Assembly (NCBI GenBank): GCA_002476495.1
Contig: DLKL01000018.1
Location: forward strand, 92,040 to 138,500
DNA length: 46,461 nucleotides
DNA from: Lachnospiraceae bacterium UBA7589
Lineage (GTDB): Bacteria; Bacillota; Clostridia; Lachnospirales; Lachnospiraceae
Direction: 5' to 3'
The notes under the pieces were generated by a model. It was not told the origin of the DNA, ran no database searches, and saw nothing but the letters and a program-made list of their open reading frames with translations. Shown piece after piece: positions 35,576 to 44,912 of this stretch (within the stretch, counting starts at the first letter, position 1; each line of letters opens with the position of its first letter). The translations under genes were made by a program, and so were the position numbers.

Positions 35576-36754
35576 TTATGCTCTGGACAAATATACCATT
35601 GTTATATCGTCTGCCTGCATTTCTCCCTGTGCAAACATATCTACCTCTTCATACATATCCTCTACAAATTTATCCACTGTATCAGCATCATTCCTGTGCT
35701 TATTTAACATATTCTTAAGTCTTTCATCTCCCAGAAGCTCTTTATCTGTATTAACAGCCTCTGTAACACCGTCTGTATACAGATAAATGGAATCCCCGGG
35801 ATTAAGTTCTATACACTGTTCCCTGTATGGAACATCCTCCATCATTCCGAGAACCATATTTACCTTGGCCTGTATCATTTCAAACTCACCGTCGGCTCTT
35901 TTAATGAACGGACGATTATGTCCGGCATTAATAAATGTAACCTTATCGGTGTCTATATCCAGAACGCAGATAAATGCAGTTACAAACATAGATTCCTCAT
36001 TCTTATAGCAAAGCTGGTTATTGGCTCTTTGAGCCACCTCACCCAGTGGGAGGCCTAAGGTTGCATAATTCTTTATGTGGGTTTTTGCCATACTCATATA
36101 TATTGCCGCAGGTATTCCCTTGCCTGATACATCTGCAATAAGAAAACACATATGTGTGTCATCTATCATAAACATATCATAGAAATCTCCGCCTACCTCC
36201 TTAGCAGGTCTCATGGCAGCTGTGAGCTTTACCCTTGGCAATTTGTTAAATTCCGTAAAATCATCCTCAAGGCATCCGGTCTGTATCCTGGTGGCTATGG
36301 CAAGCTCTGATTTGATACGTTCCCTTTCTGTAACCAGTGTTGTTGTTTTGGTGTAAAGCATATTCATAAAGGTGCCATACACCTTTCTGTTTGCAGCTGC
36401 TATGTCATCAAAAAGCTTTCTTGATATATTGGCACATTTTACAGCATCTCTTGCCTTTACCGTAGCAGCCCTGCTGTCATCATTTATAAGGCCAAGCTCA
36501 CCTATAAAATCCCCTTCCCCCAGGGTGTTAATCAATGTTCCCTCTGCACTGTAAACATCAGCCGTTCCCTGTAGAATAATATACATTCCGTCTTCGCTGT
36601 CATCTCCGTATGTGACTATATTTTCACCCGGATTAAGAGAAACCTCCTCCATTGCCTCAAGTAAAAGCCTGGTTCCTTCCTTAACCTCTCCCCTGTCATT
36701 TATCTGAAAAAAATCCTGTATTGTTTTTACACGCTTAAGCTTTTCTATATTCAT
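35576..36754 (-). CDS. cNMP-binding domain fused to PPM (SpoIIE/RsbU-like) phosphatase
   Basis: The protein has 392 residues. The cyclic-nucleotide-binding domain (about 10-130) has the cAMP phosphate cassette FIGELGLINDDSRAATVKA with E86 and R95, as in PKA and CRP. A helical linker (about 137-160, SELAIATRIQTG) leads to a PP2C-like serine phosphatase domain with metal aspartates D190 (GGDFYD), D208 (IADVSGKG), D328 (YTDGVTEA) and D383. It should dephosphorylate the STAS antagonist at 32194 in a cAMP-dependent way. This ties the cyclase and partner-switch genes into one pathway. Confidence 0.93.
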   Translation of the reverse strand: MNIEKLKRVKTIQDFFQINDRGEVKEGTRLLLEAMEEVSLNPGENIVTYGDDSEDGMYIILQGTADVYSAEGTLINTLGEGDFIGELGLINDDSRAATVKARDAVKCANISRKLFDDIAAANRKVYGTFMNMLYTKTTTLVTERERIKSELAIATRIQTGCLEDDFTEFNKLPRVKLTAAMRPAKEVGGDFYDMFMIDDTHMCFLIADVSGKGIPAAIYMSMAKTHIKNYATLGLPLGEVAQRANNQLCYKNEESMFVTAFICVLDIDTDKVTFINAGHNRPFIKRADGEFEMIQAKVNMVLGMMEDVPYREQCIELNPGDSIYLYTDGVTEAVNTDKELLGDERLKNMLNKHRNDADTVDKFVEDMYEEVDMFAQGEMQADDITMVYLSRA

Positions 36755-36818
36755 GTCACAGCCCCAATAATACTTCCTATTCTTAGTTTAAACTTCAATG
36801 CCATTTACTCAAAAAGCA

Positions 36819-37745
36819 TTACTCTACCCAGTTAATTGTAATATCTTTGTAAACCGGCTCTGTAAAATCATAATCCCAGCCTCCCCCGGGAGCAGGCATT
36901 AAGGTTGGTTTTTTTGCACACTCTCCGGCCCGGACAGTCTGAGTACCAAACTCATTTCCTTTGTATACAAATGTAACTGTGCAATCTCCCGTATATTTTG
37001 ATATATACTCCTTCAATTCATCTCTGGAAATATCAAGCTCTGTGCCCTTATCAATTATTTCTATCAAAAGCTCTATTACTTCAGGAGGCAGATCGCTGTA
37101 ATCAATATCCCTTATATCTCCCACATAATCGGTATTTTTATCATCCTGATAAATTATTACCTCCTTACTCTTTTGAACATTTACTTCATCACTGTTCACT
37201 TTTCCGTCTGAATAAACAAGGGATGTAGCTACATTACCGTCAAATACGGAAACCCGGGTGTAAACGGTGTGGTTGTCATCCTCATAAACAGACACTCTGA
37301 AAATTGTACCTCTTACAGCCATTGTTGAATTAGGAGTGTTAATCTCATAAGAGGAATCCCGGCTTAGCTTGTTGTCAATTTCATTAGTAATGGAGCCTTT
37401 ATTAAGCTGAATTTTTGTTCTGCTGTCCTTTTTGGTTCCCTCAGCCACAAGAATAAACTCTGTTCCTTCCTCCACATATACATATTTATCATCATCCAGC
37501 TTCAGAGTCATTTCACCTTTTTTAAGTACAACTGTGTCTCCTGATTCAAGGAGCATATTATCATATGCCTTAAGGTCATCTATCCCATTTCTTTTTACAT
37601 ATGCATCTCCTTTTACTTCATATACTTTAATTACCCTATAGCTGTTTTTCTTTTTCACAACCGCAACAACAATAGCAGCTATGGCTATAAGACTTACCAC
37701 AACCACACTTATTACAATTATCAGTTTTTTCTTCCCTTTGTCCAT
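36819..37745 (-). CDS. Membrane-anchored FecR-domain protein with InlB-type repeat
   Basis: The protein has 308 residues from ATG 37745, chosen for its GCAGGAGG site; ATG 37760 overlaps that site. It has a short KKK cytoplasmic start, one membrane helix (about 8-30), then an outer FecR-like beta domain (about 45-185, with INTPNSTMAVRGTIFRVSV). The C-terminal 50 residues resemble the Listeria-Bacteroides (InlB B-type) repeat (TVTFVYKGNEFGTQTVRAGE). FecR domains sense or scaffold at the envelope. It is likely the outer partner of the CHASE2 cyclase. Its ligand is unknown. Confidence 0.85.
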   Translation of the reverse strand: MDKGKKKLIIVISVVVVSLIAIAAIVVAVVKKKNSYRVIKVYEVKGDAYVKRNGIDDLKAYDNMLLESGDTVVLKKGEMTLKLDDDKYVYVEEGTEFILVAEGTKKDSRTKIQLNKGSITNEIDNKLSRDSSYEINTPNSTMAVRGTIFRVSVYEDDNHTVYTRVSVFDGNVATSLVYSDGKVNSDEVNVQKSKEVIIYQDDKNTDYVGDIRDIDYSDLPPEVIELLIEIIDKGTELDISRDELKEYISKYTGDCTVTFVYKGNEFGTQTVRAGECAKKPTLMPAPGGGWDYDFTEPVYKDITINWVE

Positions 37746-37767
37746 AAAACCTCCTGCCATCTAAGGC

Positions 37768-39864
37768 TTATTGCTTTTCAAAGACATAGTCGCCCCCGGT
37801 TCCAACGTAAATTGCCTGCCCACCGTTGTAGCAGGTGTCATCACCGGCTACCTTCCAGCTTCCGTCTCCCAGCTGATAAGCATTTCCGGTTTCGAGATTA
37901 ACTTTTTCACCTGCCGGAATGATTCCACTCTTTATCCATTCAGCAGCAACAGTAACTTTAGCTATAGTCTCATTCCCGGCATAATCCACGGCCTTTATCT
38001 CATACTCTTTTTTTCCGTTATCTGATAAAAGCTTAAGGAGTATTCTGCTGTTTTCTCCTTTTTGCTTTTCCCCATTTACATAAATCTCTTTCAAAGCCTT
38101 GTCGTAAACAGATACCTCAAGCGACTGGGCATAATAAATCTTACCATTTTCCAGGTCTATCTTCGGTGATATGGTATCAATTAGAATTGATTCCATGTTT
38201 ATTCCTTCTGTTTTTTGTCCATTTGAATAATTCATAAGATATATTTTGTCAGGGTATGTATTTTCATCGATTAAAAGCTTGTTCTTGTAAGCTCCGTTAA
38301 GAGACTCCGCTATCCAATACCCATCCGGTGGAATTATCGTCACGTTGGAAATATAATATCCGTTATTTCCTTTTGTTCCTGACAGTGTATATGCCTTGCC
38401 CGGAGCAGGCAGATAGCTTATCGAAAAATCGGCTGTGGCATAAAACATGCCATACTCCTCATTTTCTTCGAATTCAGCCCTGACTGTATAGCTTCCTATA
38501 TCTGTAGGAACTGTTGATGTATAGGTAGCATCACTTGCGCCTTTGCACTTATATAGGAATTTTACACTTTTCGTAGAATTAGTCACGGAGGCAGCCACCG
38601 GATATGGTTCATCTCCATAATATATATCAAGTATACTGACACTGCCCTGCCCCATCTTCTTTACCCTCACCTCTGTTGCAGGACCTGCTTTTTTGTATAC
38701 GGTTTCCTTATACCTGAAATACCATACTCCTCCGTCTAATGCCATGGAACCATTGCGTGGGGCACAGCTTATCCATGTTAAAGCATCAGGGGATGATGCA
38801 TATTCCATTTCCTTTGTTACTCCTGTTACCTCCCCGGTTTTACCTGCGAGACCCTTTGGAGCATCAAAAACGCCTTGCTCTGTTGCCCCGGGAACAGTAA
38901 CTTTTACCTCGGATGCTTCCTCATTGCCAAAGGTATATGTAATCTCAGCCTTTTTTGCATCTGTCACCTTAACCGATACCGTGCCTTTTCCGTCGGCAGC
39001 CGGCATATAATCCTCAGGGAAATAGTATCCATCTGCAGCTTCGCAGATTATTGTTGCCGACTCTCCCTTTAGGTATTTCTTACTAACATCAAAATCCGTT
39101 ACCTGAGGCAATTTCACCGTATTTTCATCCTCGGGAGTAAAGAATATAACATTACCCATGCCGTCAGCAAGAGTTCCCTCATAATCTGTTATGGTATATG
39201 CGTAATCATTGTAATAAACTGTTGCCGTTACACCTGCAGGAACCATAACATTTGTATTTTTTCCAACACACAATCTGACATCGTTAATATCATTTTCCAC
39301 AGAAAGAACATCAACAACATTAATTGTTCCACTTCCTGTAATCTCGGCTTTTCCTGTAAGAGAGTAGACAGTGGCATTACCTGTAGCTCTTATGACAGGA
39401 TATGTTCCTCCACTATATGTCCCTGTAAGACTTCTTACCTGTCCTCCGGTAAGATTTGCAATTCCTCCGTCATAGATCTGTAATGTATCTATATATCCCT
39501 GATTAGTAACGATTGCGTCTACGCATGCCATCCTGTTAACCCGGCCTGTGGCATAATTATTTAGAACTACTGTGCCTTCGTGGGTTATATCAGATATATA
39601 ACCTTGGTTTTCTATTGTAATTTCTCCGCCTGAACCATATATTCTTCCTTCTATTTTACCTTCCTTGGTTAAAGTTATGGTGGCATTGACATAACTAACT
39701 ATATAATTATCTTCAGATGTATAATCTACAGTTATATCTCCTTCTATATTAATTTCAGCAGCTATAACTGTAAAAATCTGAAGTCCCGATATCTGGAAAA
39801 ATAAAACCACAGCCATTATCAACGCTATTAATTTTTTTATACGTTCTTTAATTCGTTTTTCCAT
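37768..39864 (-). CDS. Secreted repeat-rich surface protein of unknown function
   Basis: From ATG 39864 (GGGG site upstream) it has 698 residues. It has a signal peptide: KRIKERIKK, a hydrophobic core, and cleavage near VIAAE. The N-terminal 200 residues contain short G/T/N-rich strands like a right-handed beta-helix; the middle has Ig-like or MBG-type beta domains (GSYTVRAEF). No LPXTG anchor, S-layer-homology or dockerin is visible, so it is probably released or held by another part. It ends 22 bp before the FecR gene. A reading from 39915 would add 17 residues ahead of the signal. Confidence 0.75.
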   Translation of the reverse strand: MEKRIKERIKKLIALIMAVVLFFQISGLQIFTVIAAEINIEGDITVDYTSEDNYIVSYVNATITLTKEGKIEGRIYGSGGEITIENQGYISDITHEGTVVLNNYATGRVNRMACVDAIVTNQGYIDTLQIYDGGIANLTGGQVRSLTGTYSGGTYPVIRATGNATVYSLTGKAEITGSGTINVVDVLSVENDINDVRLCVGKNTNVMVPAGVTATVYYNDYAYTITDYEGTLADGMGNVIFFTPEDENTVKLPQVTDFDVSKKYLKGESATIICEAADGYYFPEDYMPAADGKGTVSVKVTDAKKAEITYTFGNEEASEVKVTVPGATEQGVFDAPKGLAGKTGEVTGVTKEMEYASSPDALTWISCAPRNGSMALDGGVWYFRYKETVYKKAGPATEVRVKKMGQGSVSILDIYYGDEPYPVAASVTNSTKSVKFLYKCKGASDATYTSTVPTDIGSYTVRAEFEENEEYGMFYATADFSISYLPAPGKAYTLSGTKGNNGYYISNVTIIPPDGYWIAESLNGAYKNKLLIDENTYPDKIYLMNYSNGQKTEGINMESILIDTISPKIDLENGKIYYAQSLEVSVYDKALKEIYVNGEKQKGENSRILLKLLSDNGKKEYEIKAVDYAGNETIAKVTVAAEWIKSGIIPAGEKVNLETGNAYQLGDGSWKVAGDDTCYNGGQAIYVGTGGDYVFEKQ

Positions 39865-39947
39865 GCAATACCCCGTTTCTGAAATTTTATTCTGATACAT
39901 AATTTTACTGTTCATTTTATCATCTAATTACCCTTTGTGCAATAACT

Positions 39948-41789
39948 TTAGATATGCTGTTCCTCCTTATAATGTTCACTTTCGTCGTACAAAATGTTGT
40001 TATCACCCAGAGAATATTCTTCTTTGTTTCTGCTGAAATTAGGATTATAATATTCATCACCCCGGGTCAGAACACCATCCCACATAATACGGAACAGATT
40101 CTCATCATGTTCCCTTTCTTCCTCACTGTCAGGTCTGTCATATCGGCAATATGTCCACTTTGCTTCTGCAAGAGCTGCTATTCTGTATCCTCGTTCTCTC
40201 ACCTTAAGACAAAAATCTACTTCTCCCACATATGTCGTAAAATTGCATGAATACCCACCTATAATATTATACAAAGCTCTTTTCACCATGATACATGAAT
40301 TTCCTACCACCTCATGGTTAGTATTTACCCAATTATGATTCATGTACCCTGGGACATCCTCCATATTCCCTCTGGAAAGAGAGGCACAAATTCCGTTCAG
40401 TCCAAGAGCCTGCCCCTTTTCCCATATATAATTATCAGGTGTTATGAGAGTCCCTCCTACTATTCCCACCCGGTCCTGCATACACATTCCAAGCATATAT
40501 CCCAAGGCATACGGACTTCTGATTTGAATATTGCTGTCAAGAAAAAGTATATATTCCCCCTTACAAGCTCCGGCTCCTGTATTTCTCATTTTTAATATAT
40601 CACCTGGTGTTTCTATAAAAACAACCCTGAAGTTTTTTCTTTGTTCCTCCATCCTTTGCAAAAAGGCAATTCTTTTTTTATCTTTAGTATTGCACTCTAC
40701 AACAATTATCTCAAAATTACTGTAACGGACTCCCTCATAAAAGGCCAAAGCAAGCTTTTTTAATTTATCCGTATCTGCTACAGAGGATATTACCACTGAA
40801 ACCAGAGGATTTCCGGGAGTTTCATAGATAATTGTATTAAAATCTCCCCTGTTATCTCCGGAAACCCTTCCATATATACACATTCTTTTTATATGGCTTT
40901 CCAACGCATATCTGTTACATTCAATAATCTCCCTCTTATATGACGTATCTGACTTAGAAATATCATCCGTTTTGTCCATTCTTTTATGATAAAGGATTTC
41001 AGGTATATGCTTTATGCCATTTTGACAATTTTCCACGCATCTTAATATATAATCATAATCTGCTCCCGGTCCGAATTCTTTATGATATCCTGCCACATGT
41101 CTTACGATATTGGATTTTACAAGTGGAAAATGTCCGATATAATTATATGAATCGATCAGCTCCTGACTATATTCAGGCTTAAAAACCGGGGTTTTGTACT
41201 TATGTCCATCCTCATAAAATGTATCCTCATCCCCATACAAAATATCATAATTATTTTCCTGAAGCTGTTTTACATACAAATGCAACGCCCATCCGGCAAT
41301 AGTATCTCCGGGGCATAATATTCCTACATATTCTCCCTTTGCCAGAGATACACCGACATTTATACATTGGGCATTTCCCATACAAATCTCAACAGGGACA
41401 TATTTTACTCTGCTGTCTCCCCGGGCTAAAGGCATAATTATTTCCCGGGTTTTTCCAAGCTCATCTATCAGAATAAGCTCCCAGTTATGATAATTCTGGT
41501 CAAGAACCGACTTTACGCTCTCCTCAACATATTGGTTTCCCTCCGGACATATAGCTATAATTATGCTTATTTCGGGTTTATAGCAATATTTTTCTTCATT
41601 CTCATATAAATCTTCTTTTGAGAATTTTTCCTCATATTTGCTCTTTCTTTTCTCATACCAGGAATTATATCCTTTAATCCGGCCTTTCCCATCTCCTGCC
41701 AATTTTGACAAGGTCTTGGTAATCCCATTTTCCTTTATATAATTTATTCCATCCCTGATATCTTCCCTGTTAAAGATATTAAAATTCAT
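39948..41789 (-). CDS. Tandem GT2-domain glycosyltransferase with altered DXD motifs
   Basis: The protein has 613 residues from ATG 41789 (AAGGAG seven bases upstream). It contains two family-2 domains: about 72-290 (ISIIIAICPEGNQYVEESVKSVL) and about 330-570 (PLVSVVISSV). The nucleotide-sugar DXD motif reads ILCPGDT in the first and FLDSN in the second instead of typical LLDHDD or FLDDD. The second domain may be the working one. It has no membrane helix, so it acts in the cytoplasm, perhaps glycosylating the surface protein or an attached glycan. It heads the nine-gene run. Confidence 0.85.
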   Translation of the reverse strand: MNFNIFNREDIRDGINYIKENGITKTLSKLAGDGKGRIKGYNSWYEKRKSKYEEKFSKEDLYENEEKYCYKPEISIIIAICPEGNQYVEESVKSVLDQNYHNWELILIDELGKTREIIMPLARGDSRVKYVPVEICMGNAQCINVGVSLAKGEYVGILCPGDTIAGWALHLYVKQLQENNYDILYGDEDTFYEDGHKYKTPVFKPEYSQELIDSYNYIGHFPLVKSNIVRHVAGYHKEFGPGADYDYILRCVENCQNGIKHIPEILYHKRMDKTDDISKSDTSYKREIIECNRYALESHIKRMCIYGRVSGDNRGDFNTIIYETPGNPLVSVVISSVADTDKLKKLALAFYEGVRYSNFEIIVVECNTKDKKRIAFLQRMEEQRKNFRVVFIETPGDILKMRNTGAGACKGEYILFLDSNIQIRSPYALGYMLGMCMQDRVGIVGGTLITPDNYIWEKGQALGLNGICASLSRGNMEDVPGYMNHNWVNTNHEVVGNSCIMVKRALYNIIGGYSCNFTTYVGEVDFCLKVRERGYRIAALAEAKWTYCRYDRPDSEEEREHDENLFRIMWDGVLTRGDEYYNPNFSRNKEEYSLGDNNILYDESEHYKEEQHI

Positions 41790-41858
41790 AGGCATACTCC
41801 TTTTTTATTCACATCAAGAGTAACTTTACAATTTTTTTCAGCAAATTTATGTTTTTTG

Positions 41859-41887
41859 TTGAAAAATTTCGAATATTGTGATAGAAT
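41859..41887 (+). promoter_or_regulatory. Plus-strand promoter in the GT2-trkH gap
   Basis: TTGAAA (41859-41864), a 17-bp spacer, and TAGAAT (41882-41887) with TG one base upstream of the -10. It points away from the GT2 gene, towards a hairpin-ending region, with no plus-strand gene behind it. Confidence 0.65.
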
Positions 41888-41893
41888 ACCTTT

Positions 41894-42004
41894 TGTCATA
41901 AAACCTAAATATTAAATTATCATTCTTATATCAATCTTTCGGTTCATTTTGAACCATCCGGTTGTATGACAAAAGAGGAGCATCCCACCAGACTCCTCTT
42001 TTTT
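41894..42004 (+). ncRNA. Candidate small RNA between the GT2 gene and trkH
   Basis: Starting just after the promoter, about 110 bases end in a clean terminator: AAAAGAGGAG (41971-41980) pairs with CTCCTCTTTT (41993-42002), loop of 12. TTTTGTCAT (41891-41899) can pair with ATGACAAAA (41966-41974), closing a domain around the inner hairpin GGTTC-N5-GAACC (41941-41955). No open reading frame fits. The terminator may also serve trkH on the minus strand. RNA identity is inferred from structure and signals only. Confidence 0.45.
41971..42004. terminator. Rho-independent terminator, two-way
   Basis: A 10-bp stem (41971-41980 with 41993-42002) has T residues on the plus strand after it. On the minus strand it lies just after the trkH stop at 42035 and may end that transcript too, though the T-tail there is weak. 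Confidence 0.7.
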
Positions 42005-42034
42005 ATTTTATGCTTTGCGACTTGCAAAAGTATA

Positions 42035-43486
42035 CTATATTCTATTCTTGGTCGGCTTCCATATGCTTGGACAGAACAGCAGCAGCATAGGAAACAATTC
42101 CAGTCTTCCCACAAGCATATCAAAAATAAGAACATATTTTGAAAAGGCATTGAAATGCGCAAAATTGGACATAGGTCCTACCATATCAAAGCCGGGTCCA
42201 ATATTATTGATACATGCCGTAACGGATGTAAAATCTGTCACAAGTCCCTTTCCTTCAAAGGATATTAAAAATACTGACAGCGAAAACAAAATAATATATG
42301 TTATCATATATACATTTGTGGCTCTTAGCGTCTCATGCTCCAAAGCCTTCCCTTCTACCTTTATCTTCTTGACGCTCCGTGGGTGAAGATATGATATTAT
42401 CTCCTTAAACATGGTTTTAACGAGAATGATAATACGCGATACCTTTATTCCTCCTCCTGTACTTCCTGCACAGGCACCTATAAACATAAGAAGAATAAGT
42501 ACTGTTTTGGAGGTATCCGGCCACAAATTAAAATCTGTACTGGCAAATCCTGCGGTGGTAATAATAGATGATACCTGGAAAGCTGAATGCCTTATGCATT
42601 CACCTACTGTATCAAAATAATCTCTTATATTTATGGCAATAACCACAACTGCCGATACAATTATTACAAAATAAACCCTTGCCTCCTCATGGCAGAATGC
42701 CTGCTTAAATCTTCTCATGATAAGGAGAAAATATACCCCGAAATTTACTCCGAACAGTATAAGAAAAATTGTTACTACCCATTGAATATAAGGGCTTACA
42801 CTTCCAAAGCTGTCATTATATATGCCAAAGCCTCCGGTTCCGGCAGTAGAGAATGAGGTAGTCATAGCATCAAACAGAGACATTCCTCCAAAAAGTAAAA
42901 AAATTATCTCCAAAACAGTCATAAAAATATATATTCCGTAGAGAATAATTGCAGTCTGCCTTACCCGGGGAACTAATTTTCCTACAGATGGACCGGGGCT
43001 TTCTGCCTTCATGAGATTCATATGGCTTCCTCCTGCCATAGGAACAATAGCAAGAATAAAGACCAGCACTCCCATTCCGCCTAACCAGTTTGTAAAGCAT
43101 CTCCAGAAGAGACTGCATCTTGACATTGCCTCAACATCCGATACAACAGAGGAGCCTGTGGTAGTAAAGCCTGATACCGTCTCAAAAAGAGCGTCTGTAA
43201 AATTAGGGATTTCCCCACTTATCACAAAAGGCAGGCATCCCACTACCGAAAGCAGAATCCAGCTTAATGCCACTGTTACAAAACCCTCTTTTACATAAAA
43301 ATTCATATCTGTCGGTTTTTTATATACAATCAAGCCTCCAATGGCAGCCGCTCCCAACAAGGTCCACAAAAAAGAGAACCCTTCATGCTCTCCATATAAT
43401 ACTGCTACTCCACAGGAAACCAGCATAAAAGCAGCTTCTATAATCATTACCCAACCTAAAATATATCTAACTACAGAATAATTCAT
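42035..43486 (-). CDS. TrkH/KtrB-type potassium uptake membrane subunit
   Basis: This 483-residue protein has about 10-12 helices and four pore loops with the TTGSSV, STAGTGGFG, TTAGFAS and NNIGPGFD motifs, one glycine-containing filter in each repeat. It forms the potassium channel part of a Trk/Ktr system, gated by the RCK protein TrkA. It starts 10 bp after the trkA stop. TrkH and KtrB cannot be separated with certainty from this view; the length favours TrkH. Confidence 0.93.
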   Translation of the reverse strand: MNYSVVRYILGWVMIIEAAFMLVSCGVAVLYGEHEGFSFLWTLLGAAAIGGLIVYKKPTDMNFYVKEGFVTVALSWILLSVVGCLPFVISGEIPNFTDALFETVSGFTTTGSSVVSDVEAMSRCSLFWRCFTNWLGGMGVLVFILAIVPMAGGSHMNLMKAESPGPSVGKLVPRVRQTAIILYGIYIFMTVLEIIFLLFGGMSLFDAMTTSFSTAGTGGFGIYNDSFGSVSPYIQWVVTIFLILFGVNFGVYFLLIMRRFKQAFCHEEARVYFVIIVSAVVVIAINIRDYFDTVGECIRHSAFQVSSIITTAGFASTDFNLWPDTSKTVLILLMFIGACAGSTGGGIKVSRIIILVKTMFKEIISYLHPRSVKKIKVEGKALEHETLRATNVYMITYIILFSLSVFLISFEGKGLVTDFTSVTACINNIGPGFDMVGPMSNFAHFNAFSKYVLIFDMLVGRLELFPMLLLFCPSIWKPTKNRI

Positions 43487-43496
43487 AATTCATTCC

Positions 43497-44882
43497 CTAC
43501 TTTAAAATATCCTTTATATCATAGAATCCTGTATGAGTTGTCACTACCACAACCCTGTCTCCCGCCATAATCATGTCACTACCACGAGGTATAAGTATTT
43601 TACCGTTTCTGTTAATGCACGCTATAAGCAGTTCTCCCTTCAGAGGCATTTCCATAAGGGGGATTCCGATTACCGGAGAATCCTTTTCCACTTTAAATTC
43701 CAATGCTTCAGCCCTGTTATCAAAAATATGATACATAGTCTCTATATTACTTCCAATAGAATTCTGCATAGCTCTTACATATCCGATTATAGATTCCGTA
43801 GTCAGATAGCGTGGATAGATTACACTTCCCAGGTCCATAGTATCAATTACATCCTGGAAGGTAGTCCTGTTAATTTTAGTCACCAGCTTTGTATCTGAGC
43901 AAGATCTAGCAAAAAGAGTTAAAAGTATATTCTCTTCATCAAGACCGGTAAGAGGCACAAAGGCCTCCACGCTTTTTATACCCTCCTCAACAAGCAGACC
44001 TTCATCACTTCCATCTCCATGAATAATAAGGGTTTTCGGAAGCAGAAGGCTTAGCTGCTCACACCTCTTTTCATCCATTTCTATAATCTTAACTCCTATA
44101 TTCATATCCTCCAGCTGTTTTGCAAGATAGTATGATGTAGTACCACCACCGATTATCATACAATTTCTTACCTGATGTGTATCTACTCCTATCTGCTTGA
44201 AAAAGCTCTGGGTATTCACAGGAGTAGCAATAAAGGATACATCGTCACCCTCCTGAAATATATAAGAACCATCCGGTATAATAAGATTCTCGTCTTTTTC
44301 TATCCCACATACCAGCATATCTACCTTGAATTTTATAAGTTCCGCCACAGGAGTATCACATAATATATTACCCTTGGGAATACGAAACTTTATAAGTTCA
44401 ACCTGCCCTTTTGCAAAGGAGTTAATCTCCAATGCTGTAGGTAATCTCAATAGCCTTGCTATCTCTGTGGCAGTATCCCATTCGGGATTGATAATAAGGG
44501 ATATTCCCAGTTGCCCACGCAAATATCCCAATTCATCAATGTAATCCGGATTACGGACACGAGCGATAGCTGCACAGTTTGCAACCTTCTTGGCAATAGT
44601 ACAGCACAAAAGATTAAGCTCATCTGACTGTGTTACAGCTATAAATAAATCTGTTCCCTCTATATCAGCCTCATCCTGTACACTAAAGCTCCCACCATTT
44701 CCTGTTATTCCCATTACATCATAGGTGTCTGTCACCTTCTGGATCACATCGGGATTCTGGTCAATGACCGTAATATGGTTATTTTCCCTGCTAAGCCGTT
44801 CTACAAGCGTTGTACCTACCTTACCGCAGCCTACAATAATGATTTTTAGTCCCTGTACACTTTTCGAAAAAGGATTTTTCAT
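43497..44882 (-). CDS. trkA: TrkA potassium uptake regulatory subunit
   Basis: TrkA is cytoplasmic and has two RCK modules in 461 residues. The first Rossmann fold has IIVGCGKVGTTL and HITVIDQ, the normal GxGxxG. The second has MIIGGGTTSYYL, which lacks the last glycine. NAD(H) or ATP binding opens or closes TrkH. The length of about 460 and the two modules separate it from single-module KtrA. It overlaps no neighbour; a GGGGAGAG site precedes the ATG. Confidence 0.94.
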   Translation of the reverse strand: MKNPFSKSVQGLKIIIVGCGKVGTTLVERLSRENNHITVIDQNPDVIQKVTDTYDVMGITGNGGSFSVQDEADIEGTDLFIAVTQSDELNLLCCTIAKKVANCAAIARVRNPDYIDELGYLRGQLGISLIINPEWDTATEIARLLRLPTALEINSFAKGQVELIKFRIPKGNILCDTPVAELIKFKVDMLVCGIEKDENLIIPDGSYIFQEGDDVSFIATPVNTQSFFKQIGVDTHQVRNCMIIGGGTTSYYLAKQLEDMNIGVKIIEMDEKRCEQLSLLLPKTLIIHGDGSDEGLLVEEGIKSVEAFVPLTGLDEENILLTLFARSCSDTKLVTKINRTTFQDVIDTMDLGSVIYPRYLTTESIIGYVRAMQNSIGSNIETMYHIFDNRAEALEFKVEKDSPVIGIPLMEMPLKGELLIACINRNGKILIPRGSDMIMAGDRVVVVTTHTGFYDIKDILK

Positions 44883-44912
44883 AATCTCTCCCCTTACTCC
44901 TGTAATAATTTG

